NCBI RefSeq assembly: GCF_900115955.1
Contig: NZ_FOYL01000007.1
Span: forward strand, 62,001 to 126,000
Length of the DNA: 64,000 bases
From: Lentzea waywayandensis
GTDB taxonomy: Bacteria > Actinomycetota > Actinomycetes > Mycobacteriales > Pseudonocardiaceae
Direction of reading: 5' to 3'
Each line of letters opens with the position of its first letter. Position 1 is the first letter of the stretch. Of the stretch, positions 8,448-15,991 are shown piece after piece. Both the position numbers and the translations under genes were made by a program. Under the pieces are notes generated by a model, which worked only from the letters and a program-made list of their open reading frames with translations, searched no databases and was not told where the DNA came from.

Positions 8448-8503
8448 TCCGCGATTGATTAGTCGGTTAATACCAATACGGCCAGGCGCACGCCGTATTC
8501 GTG

Positions 8504-8521
8504 TCGGTGACATGTCACCGA
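8504..8521. promoter_or_regulatory. 18-bp perfect palindrome upstream of the radical SAM gene
   Basis: TCGGTGACATGTCACCGA is its own reverse complement. It sits 98 bp upstream of the radical SAM start, within an otherwise non-coding 172-bp gap that is AT-richer than its surroundings (TTGATTAGTCGGTTAATACC just upstream). It is a good candidate operator for a dimeric regulator; the regulator is unknown. Confidence 0.55.
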
Positions 8522-8619
8522 GCCAACATCAGTCCGATGTTTAAATGAATTCGACAGCTCCTTTCGCGGCCCGCCGGGGCAAGATGGTTATCGCACGGCG
8601 TCGTCCAGGGGAGCGGGAC

Positions 8620-9465
8620 ATGACCGACCTGCGTTTCGCATGGCTTGAGATCACCGGCAAATGTCAGCTGAGCTGCACGCACTGCTACGCGGAGTCCGGA
8701 CCGCGCGGCGACGAGGGCGTGCTCAGAACTCGCGATTGGTTCCGGATCATCGACGATGTGGCCGAACTCGGCGCGCACTCGATTCAGTTCATCGGCGGCG
8801 AGCCGACATTGCACCCCGATTTACCGGAGTTCGTCGATCGCGGACTGGTCGCCGGACTCGAGGTCGAGGTGTTCAGCAATCTCGTGCACATCGGCCCGCG
8901 CCTGTGGGACACCTTCTCCCGCCCCGGCGTGCGCCTGGCGACGAGCTACTACTCCGACACGGCGTCCCAGCACGAGGCCATCACCCGACGGCGCGGCAGT
9001 CACGCCCGCACCCGCGCGAACATCGCCGAGGCCCTGCGCCGCGACATCCCGCTGCGCGCCGGCGTCATCGATGTCAGCTCTTCCGACCACATCGGCCGCC
9101 AGCGCACCCACGGCGCCCAAGCCGAGCTTTCCTCGCTGGGCGTCACCGACATCGGCGGCGATCGCCTACGCCGCATCGGCCGCGGCGCAAACGCTTCACC
9201 TGACCCTGACCAGTCCAATCTTGGCCAGACCGGTCTCGACCAACTCTGCGGCCGCTGCGGCCACGGCGCCGTCGCCATCTCATCGTCCGGCGAAGTCTGG
9301 CCATGCGTGTTCGCCCGCCGAACCCAGCTGGGCAATATATTGGATACGGATCTAGCCACGATCCTGTCGACCGCTCGACTGGCCCCGCCGGTCACCGCCG
9401 GCCCTTCGTGCTGGCCCCAGGGCGGCGGCTCCTGCGCCCCGAACGACGACCCACCCCGCCCCTAG
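8620..9465 (+). CDS. Radical SAM protein with C-terminal SPASM-like cysteines
   Basis: The 281-residue protein carries the 4Fe-4S/SAM motif CQLSCTHCYAE near residues 15-23, a GGEPTLHPDL motif that binds the SAM amino group, and a C-terminal cysteine-rich region (LCGRCGHG, then VWPCVF and SCWPQGGGSCAPN) of SPASM/twitch type. Such proteins often modify peptides. The ATG at 8620 with an AGGGGAGCGGG stretch before it is preferred over an ATG 25 codons upstream, because the catalytic domain starts right after it. No precursor peptide was recognised nearby. Its stop shares a CTAG with the convergent kinase gene. Confidence 0.85.
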   Translation: MTDLRFAWLEITGKCQLSCTHCYAESGPRGDEGVLRTRDWFRIIDDVAELGAHSIQFIGGEPTLHPDLPEFVDRGLVAGLEVEVFSNLVHIGPRLWDTFSRPGVRLATSYYSDTASQHEAITRRRGSHARTRANIAEALRRDIPLRAGVIDVSSSDHIGRQRTHGAQAELSSLGVTDIGGDRLRRIGRGANASPDPDQSNLGQTGLDQLCGRCGHGAVAISSSGEVWPCVFARRTQLGNILDTDLATILSTARLAPPVTAGPSCWPQGGGSCAPNDDPPRP

Positions 9466-10040
9466 ACGGTCCCGACCTGTGCGGCGATCACCTTCGCGCA
9501 CTCGACCGCCTCGGCCTTCGCGGTGTCGACCTCGACGTCGTAACTCATCCCGCGATGCACGAGTTCAGCCTGCGCCTCGGCCATCCCGGCAACCCGATCA
9601 CCACGAGCAAGCTCGCGCCCGGCGGCGACAGCGGCATCACACCGCACCCCGACCCACACCACGCGAAGCCCGTCCAGGGCCTTCTCCCACCGCCGCCGTG
9701 ACTCGGCCCCACCCAGGAACACGTCGTCCACGATCACCCGCGCCCCCGCGCGCACCATCGCCGCGACGCCGTTCATCCAAGCGTCCTCCAGCAACCGGAA
9801 CTCGGCCCCGACGCTGACCTCACCGTCGACCGCGAACCCAATGCCCTCCGACCCGAGCCGCAACCGCGCGGGCATCACGTCGATCAACGTGTCGACCCCG
9901 ATCGCCAGCCACGCCTCGGGCAACACCGCCTGCAGGCAGCGCGCGACCCCCGACTTGCCGGAGCTGGACCCACCGTTGAGAACGATCACCTGAGCACTCG
10001 ACGACACGCTCCGACCGTACCCACGCAGCCCCGCCCCCAC
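9462..10040 (-). CDS. Chloramphenicol phosphotransferase-like P-loop kinase
   Basis: The 192-residue protein has a Walker A motif in VIVLNGGSSSGKSGVARCLQ and continues with WLAIGVDTLIDVMPARL and VIVDDVFLGG, a pattern shared with chloramphenicol 3-O-phosphotransferase and related AAA-type kinases of actinomycetes. The real substrate could be another small molecule. The GTG at 10040 has GGAG six nt upstream; an in-frame GTG at 10007 is possible but its nearest SD is too close. The 3' end overlaps the radical SAM gene by four bases (shared CTAG), so the two transcripts converge. Confidence 0.75.
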   Translation of the reverse strand: MGAGLRGYGRSVSSSAQVIVLNGGSSSGKSGVARCLQAVLPEAWLAIGVDTLIDVMPARLRLGSEGIGFAVDGEVSVGAEFRLLEDAWMNGVAAMVRAGARVIVDDVFLGGAESRRRWEKALDGLRVVWVGVRCDAAVAAGRELARGDRVAGMAEAQAELVHRGMSYDVEVDTAKAEAVECAKVIAAQVGTV

Positions 10041-10065
10041 CCTTCACTCCCCGCCTCTCAGCCCC

Positions 10066-10112
10066 TAGCAATGAGCCGTTTGCGGACGCCGTCAAAAGAC
10101 TCATTGCTAAGG
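10066..10112. repeat. Dispersed repeat, copy A
   Basis: The copy starts with TAGCAATGAG (10066-10075) and ends with its reverse complement CTCATTGCTA (10100-10109). The inner part carries GTTTGCGGACG and GTCAAAAGACTCATTGC, shared with copies near 10174, 44620 and 60466. It lies in the gap between the divergent-facing 5' end of the kinase gene and the 3' end of the monooxygenase gene. Confidence 0.8.
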
Positions 10113-10173
10113 CCCAGCTCACGGCCGGTCCGCAGACCGATATATCGCTGCCCACCCACCCCGGATGCAAAAT

Positions 10174-10210
10174 ACGTTTGCGGACGAAGTCAAAAGACTC
10201 ATTGCAAAGG
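10174..10210. repeat. Dispersed repeat, copy B
   Basis: Bases 10174-10207 are identical, base for base, to the reverse complement of 60466-60499, 50 kb away. The core includes CGTTTGCGGACGAAGTC and AAAAGACTCATTGCAA. Unlike copies A and C, the left flank does not complete a long inverted repeat. The copy sits 36 bp downstream of the stop of the monooxygenase gene, on its 3' side. Confidence 0.85.
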
Positions 10211-10245
10211 TCGACATCGAGGGCCCCACCAGGTGGCGCGACGAG

Positions 10246-11565
10246 TCAGCGGCGAGCGGCGCCCGCCCGCCGTTCCTCCTGCAACTCCCGCTGGTACCCG
10301 AGGAAGTCGACCTCCAGCGTGTGCCGCTTCGACTTCACGTACCGGCGCCGCAGCGTCTCCCGGTAGGAGGTGATCTCCGCCTTCATCTCCGGCACCGGAG
10401 GCAGCACCCCACGCCCCGAGATCAGGTCGGCGATCCACTCGGACTGCGCCTCGGCCAGCGGCATGATCGCCCCCAGCGGCTGGATCAGCCCGAGGAAGTA
10501 GAGCCCGGGATGCGCCGGATCCACGACCCGCCGGTACAACGACACCTCGTTGTCCGCGGACGACACGGCGGGGAACTCGGCAGAGGACAAGAACGGGAAG
10601 TCGACCTTGTAGCCGGTGCAGTAGACGATCACGTCGACGTCCTCGCGGGACCCGTCCGCGAACACGACCCCGGCCCCGTCGAGCCGCGTCAGGTTCGGTT
10701 TCACCGTGATGTCGCCGTGCCCGAGCCGGGTCAGCAGGTCGTCGGACACCGTCGGGTGCGCGGCGAGGATGCCGTGCGACGGCTCGGGCAGCCCGTAGTC
10801 GGAGAGCTTGCCGCGTGCCAGCCGCAGCATCGCCCGCACGGACAGCGCTTGGAGCCAGGCGGGCGCGAAACGGGCGAGCGGCGAGGTCGTCAGGTGATCG
10901 GTCGGCATGCCGAAGAGGTACTTGGGCATGATGTGCGCGCCTCGGCGCATCGCCAGAAACGTCCGCGCGGAGACGCGTGAGGTCTCGACCGCGATGTCGC
11001 AGGCGGAATTGCCGATGCCGAGAACCAGCACCTTCTTGTCCGCGAATCGTTCGGGCGTCTTGTAGAAGTGCGCGTGCGTCTGTTCGCCGTCGAACGAGCC
11101 GGGAAACGCGGGCTCGGGCATCCGCGGCGACCAGTGGTGCCCGTTCGCGACGATTACTGAACGATAGACACCCGAAATCTCCTCGCCGGTATCGCGATCG
11201 CGCGTCGTGACGGAATAGCCACCGGGCGCGACGGAAACCGAGGTGACCTCGGTCCGGAACCGGATGCGGTCGCGGAACCCGTGGTGCTTCACGAAGTCGT
11301 CGAAGTACTCGGCGATCTGGAAGTGCGAGGGATAGGCGGGCAGACGCGCGGGCATCGGGAAGGACTTGAACTCCATCATCTGCCGCGAGGTGTTGATGTG
11401 GAGGGAGCGATAGGCGGACGACATGCCGTTGTCGTTGAGGTAGCGCCAGTTGCCGCCGATCTCCGACCCGGTCTCGAAGCAGTCGAACTCGATGCCGCGG
11501 GCACCGAGCACCTGACATGCGGCGATGCCGGAGGACCCTGCCCCGATGACGCACACGCGTTCCAT
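10246..11565 (-). CDS. Flavin-containing monooxygenase (FMO/Baeyer-Villiger type)
   Basis: The 439-residue flavoprotein has the FAD-binding GAGSSG motif at residues 8-13, the FMO fingerprint FDGEQTHAHFY at 158-168 (F-x-G-x3-H-x3-Y), the NADPH-binding GIGNSA at 183-188, and a late YCTGY segment. It uses NADPH and O2 to oxygenate soft nucleophiles or ketones; the substrate is unknown. The ATG is at 11565. The gene diverges from the DrrAB-type exporter genes across a 97-bp spacer, so a shared promoter region and a detoxification or secondary-metabolite role are possible. Confidence 0.88.
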   Translation of the reverse strand: MERVCVIGAGSSGIAACQVLGARGIEFDCFETGSEIGGNWRYLNDNGMSSAYRSLHINTSRQMMEFKSFPMPARLPAYPSHFQIAEYFDDFVKHHGFRDRIRFRTEVTSVSVAPGGYSVTTRDRDTGEEISGVYRSVIVANGHHWSPRMPEPAFPGSFDGEQTHAHFYKTPERFADKKVLVLGIGNSACDIAVETSRVSARTFLAMRRGAHIMPKYLFGMPTDHLTTSPLARFAPAWLQALSVRAMLRLARGKLSDYGLPEPSHGILAAHPTVSDDLLTRLGHGDITVKPNLTRLDGAGVVFADGSREDVDVIVYCTGYKVDFPFLSSAEFPAVSSADNEVSLYRRVVDPAHPGLYFLGLIQPLGAIMPLAEAQSEWIADLISGRGVLPPVPEMKAEITSYRETLRRRYVKSKRHTLEVDFLGYQRELQEERRAGAARR

Positions 11566-11662
11566 GACTCTGAAGTATTTTCACGTTCAAAGCGCCTGTC
11601 AATCACCTGGACAAGGTCATAAATCGGACGAAATTGTCAGACCTCAGCGCCATGATGCCCGC

Positions 11663-12628
11663 ATGACAGACGCGATCGTGGCCGAAGGCCTGGTCAAACG
11701 CTACGGATCGGTCGTCGCGCTCGACGGCCTGGACCTCACCGTGCCCGAGGGGACCATCACGGGTCTGCTGGGTCCCAACGGCGCCGGCAAGACGACAGCG
11801 GTACGCGTGTTCACCACCCTGCTCGAGGCCGACGAGGGATCGGCGCGCGTCGCCGGGCTCGACGTGCGCAAGCAGGCCGACGAACTCCGCACGAAGATCG
11901 GTCTCTCCGGCCAGTACGCGGCCGTCGACGACAACCTCACCGGGTTCGAGAACCTCGACATGGTCGGCCGTCTCTACCACCTCGGCCGCGCCAGAAGCCG
12001 GGAACGAGCCCGCGAACTGCTCGCCCGCTTCGACCTCGAAGACGCCGCCGACCGTCCGGTGAAGGGCTACTCCGGCGGCATGCGGCGCAGGCTCGACCTC
12101 GCGGGCGCGCTCGTCGCGAAGCCGACCGTGCTGTTCCTCGACGAACCGACGACGGGCCTCGACCCACGCTCCCGGCTGGGCATGTGGGACGTGATCGAGG
12201 AACTGGTCAAAGGCGGCACGACCCTCCTGCTCACCACCCAGTACCTCGAGGAAGCGGACCGGCTCGCCGACCAGATCGCCGTCATCGACCACGGCAGGGT
12301 GATCGCCGAAGGCACCGCCGACCAGCTCAAGGACCAGGTCGGCGGCGAACGTCTCGAACTGTCCGTCGCCACGTCCGCCGAGCTCAGCACCGCCGCCGGC
12401 ACGTTGGCCGGTCTCGCCGTCGGCCAGATCGACGCGGACGACCGCCAGAACCACCTCACCGTGCCGGTCACGGGCGGGTCCTCGGTGCTGATGGAGGCGA
12501 TCCGGCGGCTGGACGCCGAGTCGGTGAAGGTCCTCGACATCGGGCTGCGCAGACCGACCCTCGACGACGTGTTCCTGGCCCTGACCGGGCACGTCGCAGA
12601 CGACTCAGCGCAAGGGGAACAGAAGTGA
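11663..12628 (+). CDS. Daunorubicin-resistance-type ABC transporter ATP-binding protein
   Basis: The 321-residue ATPase has Walker A (GPNGAGKTT), the signature YSGGMRRR, Walker B (VLFLDEPTTGLD) and a DrrA-type C-terminal domain (residues about 225-321). It energises export through the DrrB-like permease encoded next (GTGA overlap). The ATG at 11663 has no clear Shine-Dalgarno sequence, so the transcript may be leaderless or nearly so. Cargo is unknown; close relatives export antibiotics or lipids. Confidence 0.92.
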   Translation: MTDAIVAEGLVKRYGSVVALDGLDLTVPEGTITGLLGPNGAGKTTAVRVFTTLLEADEGSARVAGLDVRKQADELRTKIGLSGQYAAVDDNLTGFENLDMVGRLYHLGRARSRERARELLARFDLEDAADRPVKGYSGGMRRRLDLAGALVAKPTVLFLDEPTTGLDPRSRLGMWDVIEELVKGGTTLLLTTQYLEEADRLADQIAVIDHGRVIAEGTADQLKDQVGGERLELSVATSAELSTAAGTLAGLAVGQIDADDRQNHLTVPVTGGSSVLMEAIRRLDAESVKVLDIGLRRPTLDDVFLALTGHVADDSAQGEQK

Positions 12629-13425
12629 AGCTGCTGCAAGCGCTCGCGGACGGCGCGGTCGTCGCCAAGCGCAACCTGATCAAGATCAAACGCGTACCGG
12701 ACCTGCTGGTGTTCTCCACCGCGGCACCGATCATGTTCGTGCTGCTGTTCGCCTACGTGTTCGGCGGCTCGATCCAGATCCCCGGCATGGACTACCGCGA
12801 GTTCCTGATGGCAGGCATCTTCGCGCAGACCGTGCTGTTCGGCGCCACCATCACCGGCAGCGGCCTCGCCGAGGACATGACCAAGGGCATCATCGACCGG
12901 TTCCGCTCGCTGCCGATGGCGCGCTCGGCCGTCCTGGTCGGCCGCACCACGTCGGACCTGGTCAACAACGCGCTGGTCATCGTCATCATGATGATCACCG
13001 GCCTGATCGTCGGCTGGCGCATCCACTCGTCGCCGCTGGAGGCCCTCGCCGCGGTCGGGATCCTGCTGCTCTTCGCCTACGCGTTCTCGTGGGCGATGGC
13101 GTGGATCGGGCTGCTGGTGCGCAGTCCTGAGGTGTTCAACAACGCCAGCTTCATCTTCATCTTCCCGATCACCTACATCGCGAACACGTTCGTGCAGTCG
13201 GAGAACCTGCCTGCGGGCCTGCGTCACGTCGCCGAGTGGAACCCGGTCTCGGCGGTCACGCTGGCCGCCCGCGAACTGTTCGGCAACACCTCTCCCCTGC
13301 AGACGCCGCCGGACGTGTGGCCGCTGCAGCACCCGGTGCTCGCGTCGCTCGGCTGGGTGGTGGTGTTCCTGCTGATCTTCGTTCCGCTGGCCAACTACCA
13401 GTACAAACGCGCCGTAGCCCGCTGA
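12625..13425 (+). CDS. DrrB-type ABC-2 transporter permease
   Basis: The 266-residue membrane protein has a cytoplasmic N-terminus, about six predicted helices beginning at LVFSTAAPIMFVLLFAYVFGG, and the ABC-2 loop GSGLAEDMTKGIIDRFRSLPMARSAVL. The GTG start overlaps the ATPase stop (GTGA at 12625-12628). With the preceding ATPase it forms a two-gene efflux pump. Confidence 0.92.
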   Translation: MKLLQALADGAVVAKRNLIKIKRVPDLLVFSTAAPIMFVLLFAYVFGGSIQIPGMDYREFLMAGIFAQTVLFGATITGSGLAEDMTKGIIDRFRSLPMARSAVLVGRTTSDLVNNALVIVIMMITGLIVGWRIHSSPLEALAAVGILLLFAYAFSWAMAWIGLLVRSPEVFNNASFIFIFPITYIANTFVQSENLPAGLRHVAEWNPVSAVTLAARELFGNTSPLQTPPDVWPLQHPVLASLGWVVVFLLIFVPLANYQYKRAVAR

Positions 13426-13473
13426 GTGGAACGGGGTATGCCGAACCGCGTCGCGCCCAATACGTTGTGCCCC

Positions 13474-14145
13474 ATGCGAAATCTTCTCGTGGCAGTCACG
13501 TCGGTACTGGCGTTCGCGGTCTCCACCGGCACGGCGGCGGGCGCACCGCTGCCGTGCCCGGAGATCTTCGCGACGAACAACACCGCGATCATCACCGACC
13601 CCGCCGACCCGCGGTTGCGGGACAGGCTCGTGAAGTTCGACCGCGAGGTCCGCGCCGTCGTGCACGCGAACGGCGGCTTCACGACCCGTTCGACGCTGCT
13701 CGACGGCGTGTTCTGGTCGGGCGACCTTCAGCAGACGACGTTCGAACGCTCCCGCAAGTTCGACGTCACGCTGAACGAAGAAGCCCTGCGCCACACCGCA
13801 TCCACGATCAGCAAGCAGTTCCGGCAGGAGTCGGTGCTCACGTTCCGCTTCCTGCTCGCGAACTCGCCGAAGGTCGACGCCGTCCAGGTCGAGGTCGACG
13901 GCATCACCGCGCAGCAGGTCCGCGAAGGCCTGCTCAAGGACGCGGTCGCGCGCGAGAAGCTCGGCGGCGGCAGCGTCACGTTGCAGGACAAGGCGATCCT
14001 CATCGCGGGCGTCGACGACCTGCCGACCGTGCGGGCGTTCGTCACGAACATCGGTGGTGACCTCCGCAAGGCCAAGGTGCGCAAGGGCACGTGGGAGTTC
14101 GTGAGCGCGGAAACTCTTTTGTGGAACGGGCAAAGCGCCGCCTAA
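13474..14145 (+). CDS. Secreted protein of unknown function
   Basis: The 223-residue product starts with a Sec-type signal peptide (MRNLLVAVTSVLAFAVSTGTA, likely cleavage after AAGA). The mature part is a soluble alpha/beta-looking sequence with no family recognised: a DPADPRLRDRLVKFDREVRAVV segment and a KAKVRKGTWEF end. I chose the ATG at 13474 because the 16 codons upstream would destroy the signal peptide. No SD is evident. It lies 48 bp after the permease stop and 10 bp before rtcB, so it may be cotranscribed. Confidence 0.7.
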   Translation: MRNLLVAVTSVLAFAVSTGTAAGAPLPCPEIFATNNTAIITDPADPRLRDRLVKFDREVRAVVHANGGFTTRSTLLDGVFWSGDLQQTTFERSRKFDVTLNEEALRHTASTISKQFRQESVLTFRFLLANSPKVDAVQVEVDGITAQQVREGLLKDAVAREKLGGGSVTLQDKAILIAGVDDLPTVRAFVTNIGGDLRKAKVRKGTWEFVSAETLLWNGQSAA

Positions 14146-14155
14146 CCTCGTGGGC

Positions 14156-15334
14156 ATGGCAGCAACCCTGGTCCGCGGCCAGAACGTGGACATTCGCATG
14201 TGGACTCGACCGGACGAGGTCGAGGAGTTCGCCATGCGGCAGCTGCAGAACATCTCCTCGCTGCCGTGGGCGTTCAAGCACATCGCGGTCATGCCCGACG
14301 TGCACTACGGCAAGGGCGCCACGGTGGGTTCGGTGATCGCGTTGCGTGACGCCGTCTCCCCCGCGGCCGTCGGCGTGGACATCGGCTGCGGCATGACCGC
14401 CGTGCGCACCTCGCTCACGGCCAGCGACCTGCCGGAGACACTCCGTGGGCTGCGGTCCCGGATGGAGGCCGTGGTCCCCGTCGGTTTCGGTCAGCACAAG
14501 GCGACCGCGTTCACCGAGAGGGACGCGTCCGACTGGGGCACGTTCTGGAGGAAGTTCGACGACCTCACGCCCGTCGTGAAGGCACGCGCCGACAAGGCGC
14601 TGCACCAGATGGGCACGCTCGGGGGCGGCAACCACTTCCTGGAGGTCTGCCTGGACGGCGACCAGCGGGTGTGGGTCATGCTGCACTCCGGGTCACGTGG
14701 GATCGGCAACGAGCTGGCGCAGCACCACATCGCGGTGGCGCGCACGCTCGCGCACAACTCCGAGCTGCCGGACCCGGACCTCGCCGTGTTCCTCTCGGGC
14801 ACGCCCGAGATGGCCGCGTACCGGCACGACCTGTACTGGGCGCAGGACTACGCGCGACGCAACCGCGCGGTCATGCTGCGCCTGGTCTGCGACGTGCTGC
14901 GGGGCGAGTTCCCGCAGATCGTCTTCGAGGAGCCGATCTCGGCGCACCACAACTACGTGTCGGAGGAGAACCACTTCGGCGAGGACGTTCTGGTGACGCG
15001 CAAGGGTGCGATCCGCGCCGGACTTGGTGAGCTGGGCATCATCCCGGGTTCCATGGGCACCGGTTCGTACATCGTGCGCGGCCTCGGGAACCCCGACTCG
15101 TTCGAGTCGGCGTCGCACGGCGCCGGCCGCAGGATGTCGCGCAACAAGGCCCGCAAGACGTTCACGACGAAGGATCTCGCTGCCCAGACAAGTGGTGTCG
15201 AGTGCCGCAAGGACTCCGGCGTGGTGGACGAGATTCCGGGCGCCTACAAGGACATCGACACCGTGATGGCGAACCAGTCCGACCTGGTCGAGGTGGTCGC
15301 CAAGCTCAAGCAGGTGGTTTGTATCAAGGGTTGA
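14156..15334 (+). CDS. rtcB: RNA ligase RtcB (RtcB2-like)
   Basis: The 392-residue protein contains the RtcB metal and nucleotide motifs in order: PDVHYGKGATVGSV, GVDIGCGM, GGGNHFLE, HHNYV, PGSMGTGSYIV and SHGAGR, where the histidine is the one guanylylated in characterised RtcB. It joins 2',3'-cyclic phosphate or 3'-phosphate RNA ends to 5'-OH ends with GTP and Mn. The start could be the GTG at 14150 or the ATG at 14156. No archease or RtcA gene is nearby, and no RtcR-type regulator is visible. Confidence 0.93.
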   Translation: MAATLVRGQNVDIRMWTRPDEVEEFAMRQLQNISSLPWAFKHIAVMPDVHYGKGATVGSVIALRDAVSPAAVGVDIGCGMTAVRTSLTASDLPETLRGLRSRMEAVVPVGFGQHKATAFTERDASDWGTFWRKFDDLTPVVKARADKALHQMGTLGGGNHFLEVCLDGDQRVWVMLHSGSRGIGNELAQHHIAVARTLAHNSELPDPDLAVFLSGTPEMAAYRHDLYWAQDYARRNRAVMLRLVCDVLRGEFPQIVFEEPISAHHNYVSEENHFGEDVLVTRKGAIRAGLGELGIIPGSMGTGSYIVRGLGNPDSFESASHGAGRRMSRNKARKTFTTKDLAAQTSGVECRKDSGVVDEIPGAYKDIDTVMANQSDLVEVVAKLKQVVCIKG

Positions 15335-15360
15335 TGTTTCCCTTGTGGGTGAACGGGAAG

Positions 15361-15404
15361 CCTCCAGGACAGCAGAGTCTTTCTTGCCTGTCTTGGAGGT
15401 TTTT
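15361..15404 (+). terminator. Terminator-like hairpin that contains the next gene's Shine-Dalgarno
   Basis: The arms CCTCCAGGACAG (15361-15372) and CTGTCTTGGAGG (15388-15399) pair with one G-U, and TTTTT follows at 15400-15404. It lies 26 nt after the rtcB stop. The GGAGG of the 3' arm is also the only good Shine-Dalgarno for the ATG at 15407, seven nt downstream. The element could therefore end rtcB transcription and occlude ribosome binding in read-through RNA. Confidence 0.8.
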
Positions 15405-15406
15405 CC

Positions 15407-15991
15407 ATGTCAACGGGCGCCATCATCGGCCTGGTGGTCGCGGTTCTAGTGGTGCTGGCGGTCCTCGCGTTCGTGCTGAGGCCCGCTATGCAGCGCAAGA
15501 AGCTGCGCGACCGCTTCGGCCCTGAATACGACCGCGCGGTCACGGACAGCGACAGCAGAACGGCCGCGGAGAAGGAGCTCGCCGAGCGGGAGCACCGCCA
15601 CAGCGAGTTCGACCTGAAGCCGCTTTCCCAGACGGCACAGGAGAGTTACCGCCGGCACTGGGCGAACGTGCAGGCGAAGTTCGTCGACTCGCCGGAGAGT
15701 GCGATCGCCGACGCCGACCGTCTCGTGACCGATCTGATGGCCGAGCGCGGTTACCCCACCGAGGGTTACGAGGCGCAGCTGAGCGTTCTGTCCGTCGAGC
15801 ACGCGCGGACCCTGGAGCACTACCGCAAGGCGCACGACATCTCGGAGCGCCAGGAGATCGGCGAGGCCAGTACCGAGGACCTTCGCACCGCGATGGTGCA
15901 CTACCGCGAACTCTTCACGGATCTGCTCGAACACGGCGCCGAGCCGCGCAAGAACAGGGAAACCGTGCGGAAGGAGAAGACTGATGTCTGA
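15407..15991 (+). CDS. Membrane-anchored protein of unknown function, paralogous to the next gene product
   Basis: The 194-residue protein has one N-terminal membrane helix (GAIIGLVVAVLVVLAVLAFV, about 4-23) followed by a basic patch and a charged helical cytoplasmic part. Residues about 85-175 (WANVQAKFVDSPESAIADAD, then STEDLRTAMVHYRELFTDLL) match the C-terminal domain of the neighbour. The ATG at 15407 uses the GGAGG embedded in the terminator hairpin. Family name not recognised; a structural or stress-related membrane role is only a guess. The two frames overlap by eight bases. Confidence 0.75.
   Translation: MSTGAIIGLVVAVLVVLAVLAFVLRPAMQRKKLRDRFGPEYDRAVTDSDSRTAAEKELAEREHRHSEFDLKPLSQTAQESYRRHWANVQAKFVDSPESAIADADRLVTDLMAERGYPTEGYEAQLSVLSVEHARTLEHYRKAHDISERQEIGEASTEDLRTAMVHYRELFTDLLEHGAEPRKNRETVRKEKTDV

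Noticed and set aside
8448..8619. RiPP precursor gene for the radical SAM enzyme
   Set aside because: No short frame with an SD and a plausible core peptide on either strand; only a palindrome was found.
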